Source: UBA685 sp049890215 (GTDB taxonomy: Bacteria > Pseudomonadota > Alphaproteobacteria > Puniceispirillales > Puniceispirillaceae). From it: a stretch of 32,049 bases of DNA. The position numbers and the translations under genes are program-made. Numbering within the stretch: the first letter of the stretch is position 1; every line of letters starts with the position of its first letter. The stretch covers positions 1 through 32,049 of the forward strand of contig JBMHBX010000061.1 in assembly GCA_049890215.1 (NCBI GenBank). The letters are read 5' to 3'. Positions 15,103-21,694 of this stretch are shown here, piece after piece. The notes under the pieces are model-generated. The model was not told where the DNA came from. It ran no database searches and saw nothing but the letters and a program-made list of their open reading frames with translations.

Positions 15103-15717
15103 ATGTTTATGCGTTTATCTGTCATCATTTGCGTGATTGGTATCATCTTATCAGGGAGGCCCGCTGTGGCATCTGACGAGCCCTCTTATCAATCTCTTCC
15201 AACCTCTGTTGCATGGCAAGACCAGGCTATGGAGATAAGGCTATATGAGTCTGTGCTGATAGCAAGCGTCAGGGTGAAAGGCGCTAGCTGGCGAGAGGCC
15301 TCATCTTATGCGTTTCAGCCCCTTGCCAATTATATTTTTGGGGGAAATGAGAGAGGTGAAAAAATTGGTATGACAACACCTGTCACCACCCATCAGATTG
15401 GTGATGAGGCAGATAAACTCTGGGAGGTGCGCTTTTTTATGCCCCCTCGCTATGAGATGGAAACCCTGCCGGTGCCGCAAAGCCCCTATGTGAGCCTTTA
15501 TAAGGCAGAGGCCGCGAAATTTGCTGTTATACGCTTTTCAGGGGCGGCACAAAATCAGGCAGGACAAGAAAATTTTGCGCGCCATGAGGCAAAATTGCGC
15601 AAAGCGATGAGCGCGGCTGATATGGCCACAGACGGGGCTGCCCATTATGCTGTTTATAATGGGCCCTGGACGCCGAATATCATGAGGCGAAATGAGGTTT
15701 TGATTGCTCTTGACTGA
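15103..15717 (+). CDS. Secreted SOUL-family haem-binding protein
   Basis: A 204-aa protein with a signal peptide (about 1-23, ending PAVAS) and a single SOUL domain: MEIRLYESVLIASVRVKG, AFQPLANYIFGGNERGEKIGMTTPV (the conserved YIxGxNxxxxKIxMTxPV core), WEVRFFMPPRYEMETLPVP, and YAVYNGPWTPNIMRRNEVLI at the end. SOUL proteins bind haem or tetrapyrroles; bacterial periplasmic members have no firm function. It is divergent from the truncated haemoglobin, so a shared haem-related role is plausible. Two consecutive in-frame Met (ATG 15103, 15109) make the exact start uncertain by 2 residues; no strong ribosome-binding site precedes either. Confidence 0.87.
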   Translation: MFMRLSVIICVIGIILSGRPAVASDEPSYQSLPTSVAWQDQAMEIRLYESVLIASVRVKGASWREASSYAFQPLANYIFGGNERGEKIGMTTPVTTHQIGDEADKLWEVRFFMPPRYEMETLPVPQSPYVSLYKAEAAKFAVIRFSGAAQNQAGQENFARHEAKLRKAMSAADMATDGAAHYAVYNGPWTPNIMRRNEVLIALD

Positions 15718-15759
15718 TAGGGACTGCTGGCATAATGCCAATGTGAGGGGAGAGCCATC

Positions 15760-16188
15760 GTGGAAGCAAGCCGGATTTTCGCAGCTGTCATGCGTTATTA
15801 CACAGAAAGTGATATGGCCTGCCTGCCAGAATTCACCCTGAAAACCAATCGCCGCCCGGATATTACCTGTCTTGCCAAAGACGGGACGATCATCATGGTC
15901 GAAGTAAAATCTTCTGTTGCTGATTTCAAAGCTGACCAAAAATGGCCTGATTATGTAGACTGGGCAGATTTCTTTTATTTTGCCGTAGATGATAGCTTTC
16001 CAACACAGATCCTGCCAGATGACAGCCAATGCGGCATTATCATTACAGATGGCTTTGATTGCCATATCCTGCGCCATTCGCCTGAAAAAAAGCTGCCGGC
16101 TGCCAGGCGTTCCCATTTGATCCGCCGTCTTGCGCGACACGCTATGCGCCGCCAGTATTTTATGATGGCAGAACAAGAAGACAAATAG
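15760..16188 (+). CDS. mmcB: MmcB family DNA repair protein (PD-(D/E)xK nuclease-like)
   Basis: A 142-aa protein with the PD-(D/E)xK-type core: RRPDITCLAKDGTIIMVEVKSS (Asp near residue 34, then the E-x-K of VEVKSS) and SVADFKADQKWPDYVDWADFFYFAV, the MmcB signature. In Caulobacter MmcB is an SOS-linked protein involved in the response to mitomycin C; the family is nearly restricted to Alphaproteobacteria. The start is GTG at 15760 after GAGGGGAGAG, which gives the usual N-terminus (RIFAAVMRYY). A bidirectional terminator lies about 45 nt downstream. No GTTC-N7-GTTC motif was noted just upstream. Confidence 0.86.
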   Translation: MEASRIFAAVMRYYTESDMACLPEFTLKTNRRPDITCLAKDGTIIMVEVKSSVADFKADQKWPDYVDWADFFYFAVDDSFPTQILPDDSQCGIIITDGFDCHILRHSPEKKLPAARRSHLIRRLARHAMRRQYFMMAEQEDK

Positions 16189-16230
16189 CCCATAGAAGGC
16201 GAGCCAGTAGATAGCCAAAAAAGCAGATAT

Positions 16231-16262
16231 AAAAAAACCCCAACATAGATGTTGGGGCTTTT
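16231..16262. terminator. Bidirectional Rho-independent terminator
   Basis: CCCCAACAT (16238-16246) pairs perfectly with ATGTTGGGG (16249-16257). On the minus strand it is followed by seven T (16237-16231), which ends the DUF1127 transcript; on the plus strand by CTTTT, which ends mmcB. A textbook hairpin. Confidence 0.92.
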
Positions 16263-16314
16263 ATATCAAAAGGCTTGAAAGTGGCTTACATTATTAGGGA
16301 GGAGGGGTGTAAGC
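16231..16314 (-). ncRNA. Candidate cuckoo/CcsR-like small RNA in the 3' region of the DUF1127 transcript
   Basis: On the minus strand, 30 nt after the DUF1127 stop, GCTTACA (16314-16308) pairs with TGTAAGC (16290-16284). The 17-nt loop begins CCCCUCCUCCC, an anti-Shine-Dalgarno sequence. About 26 nt later comes the strong terminator with T7. Stem-loop with CCUCCUCCC plus terminator, downstream of a DUF1127 gene, is the layout of the CcsR RNAs of Rhodobacter and the wider cuckoo RNA family of Alphaproteobacteria. Whether a separate RNA is processed from the mRNA cannot be told from sequence. Confidence 0.6.
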
Positions 16315-16344
16315 GCTTCGCTCAAGCCTTGTCTATGCCGAGGG

Positions 16345-16533
16345 TTAAGCTGCCTCGTTATAGATATCTGCGACATAGTCGTTGATTTGTGAGCGGCGAA
16401 TGCCCAAATCTGACAATGTTCTGTCATCCAGATTTTGCAGTGCACGCCGTGTATTTGCGATTTGCGCATTTTTAACGAAGCGTGTTACGAAACCTGAAGT
16501 AATGCGCTTTTGATATTCAATGAACTGATCCAT
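16345..16533 (-). CDS. DUF1127 family small protein
   Basis: A 62-aa basic protein of the DUF1127 (YjiS-like) family: N-terminal helix, then RALQNLDDRTLSDLGIRRSQI, the family core (L..L.D..L.DIG..R..I), and a C-terminal ADIYNEA. The start ATG at 16533 follows AAAGGA. In Rhodobacter and Agrobacterium, DUF1127 proteins bind RNA or affect phosphate and carbon metabolism, and one (CcaF1) acts on CcsR small RNAs. Here the gene is flanked on its own transcript by two CUCCUCCC stem-loops. It ends in a good terminator. It is probably stress-regulated, by analogy only; I saw no convincing promoter in the 340 nt upstream. Confidence 0.9.
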   Translation of the reverse strand: MDQFIEYQKRITSGFVTRFVKNAQIANTRRALQNLDDRTLSDLGIRRSQINDYVADIYNEAA

Positions 16534-16573
16534 TATCAATGTTTCCTTTCGGTGTCATGGCTGTAAAATTCTG

Positions 16574-16610
16574 GCCGGTGATTGAGTGGGAGGAGAACTC
16601 AACCACCGGC
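16574..16610 (-). promoter_or_regulatory. 5' stem-loop with CUCCUCCC loop upstream of DUF1127
   Basis: On the minus strand, GCCGGTG/CACCGGC (outer 7 bp), a 1x1 mismatch and TTGAGT/ACTCAA (inner 6 bp) enclose the 9-nt loop UCUCCUCCC. It ends 40 nt before the start codon and would lie in the 5' leader. The loop carries the same anti-Shine-Dalgarno core as the 3' stem-loop at 16284-16314. Confidence 0.7.
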
Positions 16611-16977
16611 GTCTGAAGAGGTTGTGCGCCTCATCGCGTTAATGGGTAAACCCCTTTTTTCGAAAAAAAATAAATAAAATTTTACGATCAAAAACCAATA
16701 TGTCTTTGTTATAAAGCATTACCAATTACGTGTTTTGTGCTAATAAAATGATCATGAAAAAAATATCAAAATTGACTGTTTCCAAAATAGAAATTATGGC
16801 CGATTCACAGGACTATTTTCCACCATTGTGTCGCGGTATGAAACAGGAGTTTTCTGTCGGTCAATTATGTTATGTAGGATGACAGACAGGCGCCTGTTGA
16901 TGTGGTTAGATAAAAATCATAAAAAACAGTAAGTTATAATTTAGAACATAATAATATTCTTGAAAAGAAGAGATATA
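16611..16977. other. AT-rich divergent gap between DUF1127 and the SET gene
   Basis: About 370 nt, strongly AT-rich near 16655-16690. No ORF with a good start site was found. For the SET gene a TATAAT lies at 16935-16940 but without a matching -35; TTGATG (16897-16902) with TAAAAA (16920-16925) after a 17-nt spacer is an alternative. For DUF1127 only weak matches were seen. Confidence 0.35.
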
Positions 16978-17346
16978 ATGGATAGCGAAGTGAAAAAAAT
17001 TTGTGTGAAAGATTCTTCAATTCACGGCCATGGCGTGTTTGCACTTGCCGCTATTGCCGCAGGGGAAACAATCGAGCGCTGTACCTATCTTGTGATTGAT
17101 GATGATGACTTACAAGAGGCCAACCGCCTGAATGATTATCTGTTCAATAGTCCCGGCGCAGAGGGGGATTATCTGTTAATGATGGGGCATGGCATGCTTT
17201 ATAATCATAGCAAGGAAGGCGCGAACGCGTCCTGGGAAATCGATGATGATAACCGGTTTGTGCGATTTTATGCCACGAAGGATATTCAGCAGGGCGCTGA
17301 GATTTTGCATGATTATGGAGATGAATACTGGCAGACACGCGCCTGA
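16978..17346 (+). CDS. Small stand-alone SET-domain protein
   Basis: A 122-aa SET domain protein, a putative protein-lysine methyltransferase using SAM. Visible motifs: HGHGVFALAAIAAGETIE (the GxG N-terminal strand), MMGHGMLYNHSKEGANASWEID (the NHS motif that binds SAM and forms the pseudoknot), FYATKDIQQGAEILHDYGDEYW (the catalytic Tyr and C-terminal YGxxYW). Size is typical for bacterial minimal SET proteins, whose targets are mostly unknown. ATG at 16978 follows GAAGAG. It seems monocistronic; a gap of 155 nt separates it from fecR-like, which has its own promoter. Confidence 0.87.
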   Translation: MDSEVKKICVKDSSIHGHGVFALAAIAAGETIERCTYLVIDDDDLQEANRLNDYLFNSPGAEGDYLLMMGHGMLYNHSKEGANASWEIDDDNRFVRFYATKDIQQGAEILHDYGDEYWQTRA

Positions 17347-17430
17347 GGCGGTGCCTCATTATCACATGCGCGCGGCGCATTGCCTGATTTATGTTGCCTT
17401 TTGAGGTATTTCGCTTTTGCTTGATAGGTT

Positions 17431-17480
17431 TTGACCCTTTGCGACATTTCACGTATAGACAAAGATGAATATTCGTCTTT
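17431..17480 (+). promoter_or_regulatory. Promoter and near-palindromic operator of the FecR-domain gene
   Basis: -35 TTGACC (17431-17436), a 17-nt spacer and -10 TATAGA (17454-17459), one of the best promoter matches in the window. One base later is a 20-bp near-palindrome (17461-17480, one mismatched pair) centred on GAATATTC, covering the expected start site. It could bind a dimeric repressor. The start codon is at 17502. Confidence 0.6.
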
Positions 17481-17501
17481 TGGATTATCCGTTGGTGTCA
17501 T

Positions 17502-19034
17502 ATGGTACGTGTTTTTGTCGTTTTTTTATCAGCGTTTTTCTTCTTATCGTCTGCCTATGCACAATTACAGAGACCTGTTTCAGGTGTGGTGGCGGCCACG
17601 TCAGGTAAAATTGATGTTCGTTATATTGCCCCTGATGGCAAAGAGATTGGGCGCACAGCCGGCATTGGCGATCCTATTTATCTGGATGATGAGATCACCA
17701 CCGGCCCTGATACAAGCCTTCAGATTTTGCTGAAAGATCAAACTGTCTTTACCATTGGTCCAAATGCGGTCCTTGTGTTTGATGAATTTATTTATGACCC
17801 TGCCGGCAATGAGGCGGGCAGCCTGTCTGCCTCTGTGAAAAAGGGGGCGTTCAAATTTGTCTCTGGGAAAATCAGTAAAAAAAGCCCTGAGGCGATGAAG
17901 CTAAAATTACCAAATGCTACAGCGTCAATTCGTGGCACAACGGTTGCCGGGCGTGTCAGAGATGATGGGGAATCTGATGTGATTTTATTGTCCGGCGCGA
18001 TTAACCTTGTCTCTGTTGTGGATCCTGTTGGTGTTGATATTGTGCAGCCAGGATGGGGGGCCAGCATTTCAAATCTTGGTGCTTTGTCTGATCCGTTTCA
18101 GCTAACGGCAGAGGCACTTGATTCAATTTTGGAAGAAGCCAGTGTTGAGGCACCCTTATCTGAACAAGAAGAGGGGCAGGCGCCATCAGGTGAGGCAGAA
18201 AATGCGCTTGAGACGCCGCAAATCACGCTAACTGCCCAAGAGCAGGTGATCGCTGATTTTGCCGATGATGTCTCACAGCAATTAGCTGCAGACGGGCAGA
18301 CAGAAGTATCGATTGATGATTTATTCACTCTGATTTTGGCAAATTCTGACCTGATTGCCCAATTAGAAGCACAAGGGCTTGATATTACACAAGCGCCGAC
18401 TGATATCAGCTATGCTTATCTTGATACACAACTTGTCTCAATGCTGGCGTCAGGCGCAAGCCCTGAATATATGGTGTTGTTATCTGACGGGGCAGGCGGC
18501 CATTATTTCAATCATGTTGATACAGAACCAGATTTAAGCAATTTGATTTCGGAAAGCTATTCAGGGTCTGTGCGCTTTACAAGCAGCGGTCTTGCGTTTG
18601 CGCCAAGTTCACCTGCCACAAGCGCCTCTGGCACAGCTTCTTATGATTATGCCATTTCCTATGGTAATGCAAAAGCATCAGGCTATTTCACCATCACAGG
18701 GCTTGAGATTGACGGGACTGTCTATGGTGATCATACCCATAATTTTGCCAATGTTGCGCTTGTCGGCAGGCCACAGGCAAGCTATCCGGGTGATTCAGAT
18801 TCAGATCTAAAAGCAGGTCAGGAATTTTTTGAAGTCACGGTCGCGGATGTGATTTTTGGCTCTGGTTCTGATCAGGTGCATGCACAAATGAACAGCTCTC
18901 TTGGGTCCATCACCAATGGCTCAGATGTGGTAGATGGCATTTTAGGCTCTACCAACATTATGGTGCATGATACCTTTGATGATGATAAATCAGCGCGTGT
19001 TGAAAAACACGAAGTAGGCCGCCGGGAAAACTAA
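17502..19034 (+). CDS. Secreted FecR-domain protein with beta-rich C-terminus
   Basis: A 510-aa exported protein. A signal peptide (1-20, cut after SSAYA) is followed by a FecR domain (about 45-165): RTAGIGDPIYLDDEITTGPDTSLQILLKDQTVFTIGPNAVLVFDEF and then KLPNATASIRGTTV. No membrane segment or N-terminal anti-sigma domain is present, so this is not a classical FecR regulator but the free-standing secreted type. An acidic Glu/Gln-rich helical linker spans about 200-300. The last 170 residues alternate strands with Gly/Ser/Tyr (YGNAKASGYFTITGLEIDGTV...), reminiscent of small lipocalin-like surface barrels. No Shine-Dalgarno precedes ATG 17502. The stop overlaps that of the convergent HD gene by 4 nt. 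The role is unknown. Confidence 0.82.
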   Translation: MVRVFVVFLSAFFFLSSAYAQLQRPVSGVVAATSGKIDVRYIAPDGKEIGRTAGIGDPIYLDDEITTGPDTSLQILLKDQTVFTIGPNAVLVFDEFIYDPAGNEAGSLSASVKKGAFKFVSGKISKKSPEAMKLKLPNATASIRGTTVAGRVRDDGESDVILLSGAINLVSVVDPVGVDIVQPGWGASISNLGALSDPFQLTAEALDSILEEASVEAPLSEQEEGQAPSGEAENALETPQITLTAQEQVIADFADDVSQQLAADGQTEVSIDDLFTLILANSDLIAQLEAQGLDITQAPTDISYAYLDTQLVSMLASGASPEYMVLLSDGAGGHYFNHVDTEPDLSNLISESYSGSVRFTSSGLAFAPSSPATSASGTASYDYAISYGNAKASGYFTITGLEIDGTVYGDHTHNFANVALVGRPQASYPGDSDSDLKAGQEFFEVTVADVIFGSGSDQVHAQMNSSLGSITNGSDVVDGILGSTNIMVHDTFDDDKSARVEKHEVGRREN

Positions 19035-19618
19035 GCAGATGTGGCAGGCTGCGGTGTGATAATCTCAGGGTCAAATGCCGGACGTGAGAATATCTGGCGC
19101 AGTAATGGCGCAAAATAAGATAGAGGCTTTGTCTCATAATCAGGGTCAAATGCCATCTGATCCCAGTCGCGGCAGAATTTTTCACAAGAGGCAAACCATT
19201 TATGATCTGCCCATCTGTCACGCTCATCGGGATTTAGCCCAAGCTTGTCAGCATAATATTTCATCTGAAATACCCCATGCATCTCAAGCACCCATGTGAC
19301 TTCTTCGCGCACGTAAGGGCGTATGATGGCAGCTGCCAGCTGAGAGTGATTTTCCGGCGCCAGATCATCCCCTAAATCATGCACAAGCGCGGCGATGATC
19401 ATCTCATCATCTGCACCATCAGCTTCTGCTCTGGTCGCTGTTTGCAAAGAGTGGGTTAACCGCGAGACCTGATAGCCTGCAAGACTATTATCGAGCGCTT
19501 CAAGCGCGCTGAGAATACGGTCTGGCAATTCTGTGATATAATCACGTTCAAGGCGATGCAGGAGGGCATAATCTTCGCTTGTGCCATGATCCATTCTGGT
19601 AAAAGACACATGATCCAT
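19031..19618 (-). CDS. HD-domain protein, PhnZ-like diiron oxygenase candidate
   Basis: A 195-aa HD-fold protein. The metal ligands are all present: His56 (RLTHSLQTA), His80-Asp81 (VHDLGDDLAPENH), His91, His114 (EMHGVFQ) and Asp153 (RDWDQMAFDPDYE). The run HGVFQMKYY...FCRDWDQMAFDPDY is the signature of the PhnZ group, in which a mixed-valence diiron site cleaves the C-P bond of 2-amino-1-hydroxyethylphosphonate; it is related to myo-inositol oxygenase. Length matches PhnZ. No phnY or phosphonate transporter is nearby, so another substrate is possible, and many genome annotations call such genes only 'HD domain protein'. AGAGGA with 8-nt spacing supports the start. Confidence 0.75.
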   Translation of the reverse strand: MDHVSFTRMDHGTSEDYALLHRLERDYITELPDRILSALEALDNSLAGYQVSRLTHSLQTATRAEADGADDEMIIAALVHDLGDDLAPENHSQLAAAIIRPYVREEVTWVLEMHGVFQMKYYADKLGLNPDERDRWADHKWFASCEKFCRDWDQMAFDPDYETKPLSYFAPLLRQIFSRPAFDPEIITPQPATSA

Positions 19619-19802
19619 TCTGACTATCCTCTGTTTGCCAATTGCTTTGTTATCTCAAAATGCCAATGAAATCTGCTTTATGTCAATCCTTTGGCGTGAC
19701 TATAAGTTTTAATTAAATTATAAAAAATTACAGTGATAAATGATATGCTGACTGTCAAAAGCGCGTATATAAAGCACAATTCAGCAATGGTAGGAGAACC
19801 CT

Positions 19803-20726
19803 ATGGGGGCAGAACAACTGGCACAGGAACAAACCCGTATCATTGACCAGATAAGACAGGCTGTCTCAGATGTTTTTATGGGACGTGGTCAGGCGATTGA
19901 TCTCGCTTTGATCTGTCTTTTATCTGATGGTCATCTGTTGATTGAAGATGTACCGGGCTCTGGCAAAACAAGCCTGTCTGCGGCGTTGGCGCGCGCGTTG
20001 GGGCTTGATTTTAACCGCGTGCAATGCACCAATGATTTGCTGCCTGCTGATATTACGGGCTTATCTGTTTTTGACAGGCAAAGCGGCCAATTTTCAGTAA
20101 AAGAAGGGCCTGTATTCACCCAGATCTTGTTGGCTGATGAATTGAATCGTGCGCCATCTAAGACGCAATCTGCGTTATTACAGGCAATGGAAGAACGTGA
20201 AGTATCAATTGATACGGTCACAAAGCCTTTGCCAACCCCGTTCCTTGTGATTGCAACCCAAAATCCGCGTGAAAATATTGGGACATTTGATTTGCCAGAA
20301 TCTCAGCTTGACCGGTTCTCCTTGTCTATGGCAATCGGGCGCCCTGATACAGATGTTCAAAGGCACATATTGAGCAAGGCGCCGCGGCGCTCTGAGAGCG
20401 TGCCTGCCATTGTGACTTCAGATGATGTGGTTGCCATGCAGGCTAAGGTGAGCGCAGTGACAGCCCATGATGATGTCATATCCTATTTGTTGCGCGTCTC
20501 TGATGAGATTGAGGCAAGATGTCATATCACCTTATCTGTTCGCTATCGCCAGCAGCTTCTCTCATTGGCAAGAGCGCATGCCTATTTGGCAGGTCGTGAT
20601 TATGTCACGCCTGATGATGTCAAATCATTAGTGCCTCATTCTTTGTTTCACCGTCTTGGCCGAGGCGATAAAGCAGCGCGTCAGGATATGCTTGCAAGCG
20701 TGCTTGCCGAAACAGCTTTGCCATAG
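19803..20726 (+). CDS. MoxR family AAA+ ATPase
   Basis: A 307-aa MoxR ATPase. Walker A DVPGSGKTS (49-57), Walker B ILLADELNRAP (108-118), MEEREVSIDT loop (129-137), sensor 1 ATQNP (151-155), then DRFSLSMAIGRP with the arginine finger region and a C-terminal lid. MoxR proteins act as chaperones, often with VWA or DUF58 partners. TAGGAG with 6-nt spacing precedes the ATG. It heads a three-gene plus-strand unit with DUF58 and a transglutaminase, a common arrangement thought to act in envelope or periplasmic protein maturation. Confidence 0.93.
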   Translation: MGAEQLAQEQTRIIDQIRQAVSDVFMGRGQAIDLALICLLSDGHLLIEDVPGSGKTSLSAALARALGLDFNRVQCTNDLLPADITGLSVFDRQSGQFSVKEGPVFTQILLADELNRAPSKTQSALLQAMEEREVSIDTVTKPLPTPFLVIATQNPRENIGTFDLPESQLDRFSLSMAIGRPDTDVQRHILSKAPRRSESVPAIVTSDDVVAMQAKVSAVTAHDDVISYLLRVSDEIEARCHITLSVRYRQQLLSLARAHAYLAGRDYVTPDDVKSLVPHSLFHRLGRGDKAARQDMLASVLAETALP

Positions 20727-20758
20727 CCATTGCCCCGGATTACATAGGATAAAGGCCT

Positions 20759-21694
20759 ATGGCGCTTTCAACCACAATCTCTCAAAAGATATCATTACGA
20801 AGACGCCCCATCATGCGTGTCAATTGGCGCCGTGTTTATGCTTTGCCGACAAGACACGGGCTGATGGTGGGCCTCGCTGTGTTTGGCGTTTTTGCCATTT
20901 CGGTGCGCATTCAGCATAATATGCTATTGCTGATGGCGGTCGCGTTATTTGTGATTTTCCTTATTTCTGTTATTTGGGCGGCGTTGAATTTGCACGGCAT
21001 TAAAGGCGAGGTACGTGCGCAAAAAACCCTGATAGCTGCTAGTCCGGCACAGGTGGAATTTTATTTATTTGGCCGTCATGACTGCTATGATTTGCGCCTG
21101 AAATCTCCGTCATGGCATAAAAAGCGCAAAGCAGAAGTCACCTCACTTTATGCCGCTCATATCATGAATTTCACGCCTGCTAACAGAGGCAGGGAATTTG
21201 CACCGCCTTTTTTAATTGAAACACATTTTCCCTTTGGTCTGGTGCGGGTATGGCAATGGTTGTTTTTGCCGCCATTTTATGTGGCACCTGAGCCTGATTT
21301 TCAGGCCGCCCAATTATTGATGACAGGTCGCCAGCTTATGGCAGATACCGAAAGTGATGATAAAGGTGAGTTTAACGCAGACAGTCTGGAAAACTGGCAG
21401 GAAGGTGTGCCTTTATCGCGGATTAGCTGGAAACAATATGCTGCCAAAGACAGGTTGCTCTACAAAACAGGGGCAGCCTCCGGACATGATGTTGTGCGCC
21501 TGCATTTTCACGATATTGCGCTTGATGATTTTGAGGCGGTGCTGCGCGTTTTATGTGGCGGTGTTATCCTTGCCCATGAAGCTGGCCTGTCATTTGAATT
21601 AGCGCTTGATGATGGCATAGCGCAGCGATTTAGCCATGATGAGATTGATGAGGCGCTCCGGCGCCTTGCGATTTGCGGAAAGGATGTGACATGA
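20759..21694 (+). CDS. DUF58 domain-containing membrane protein
   Basis: A 311-aa protein with two adjacent membrane segments near the N-terminus (LMVGLAVFGVFAISVRI and MLLLMAVALFVIFLISVIWAAL) and a cytosolic DUF58 domain. The conserved stretch DSLENWQEGVPLSRISWKQYAAKDRLLYK is the family signature (the usual RxYxxGD-xxRIDWKxSAR motif). The usual partner is a MoxR ATPase, encoded 32 nt upstream. ATG at 20759 follows AGGATAAAGG; an in-frame ATG 54 nt later (MRVNWRRVYALPTRHGL) is an equally good biological start. Its stop overlaps the next start by 4 nt (ATGA). Confidence 0.88.
   Translation: MALSTTISQKISLRRRPIMRVNWRRVYALPTRHGLMVGLAVFGVFAISVRIQHNMLLLMAVALFVIFLISVIWAALNLHGIKGEVRAQKTLIAASPAQVEFYLFGRHDCYDLRLKSPSWHKKRKAEVTSLYAAHIMNFTPANRGREFAPPFLIETHFPFGLVRVWQWLFLPPFYVAPEPDFQAAQLLMTGRQLMADTESDDKGEFNADSLENWQEGVPLSRISWKQYAAKDRLLYKTGAASGHDVVRLHFHDIALDDFEAVLRVLCGGVILAHEAGLSFELALDDGIAQRFSHDEIDEALRRLAICGKDVT

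Noticed and set aside
15538..16218. A 226-codon open frame on the minus strand across the SOUL and mmcB genes
   Set aside because: It is antisense to two well-supported genes, has no ribosome-binding site or recognisable domain, and its residue make-up is that of a shadow frame.
17461..17480. The palindrome read as a terminator for the SET gene
   Set aside because: No T tract follows it and a strong promoter precedes it by one base, so an operator fits better.
17313..17501. A 62-codon minus-strand ORF beginning next to the FecR start
   Set aside because: It has no Shine-Dalgarno, overlaps the SET gene's 3' end and the FecR promoter, and its second half looks like antisense. A helical first half keeps a small doubt.
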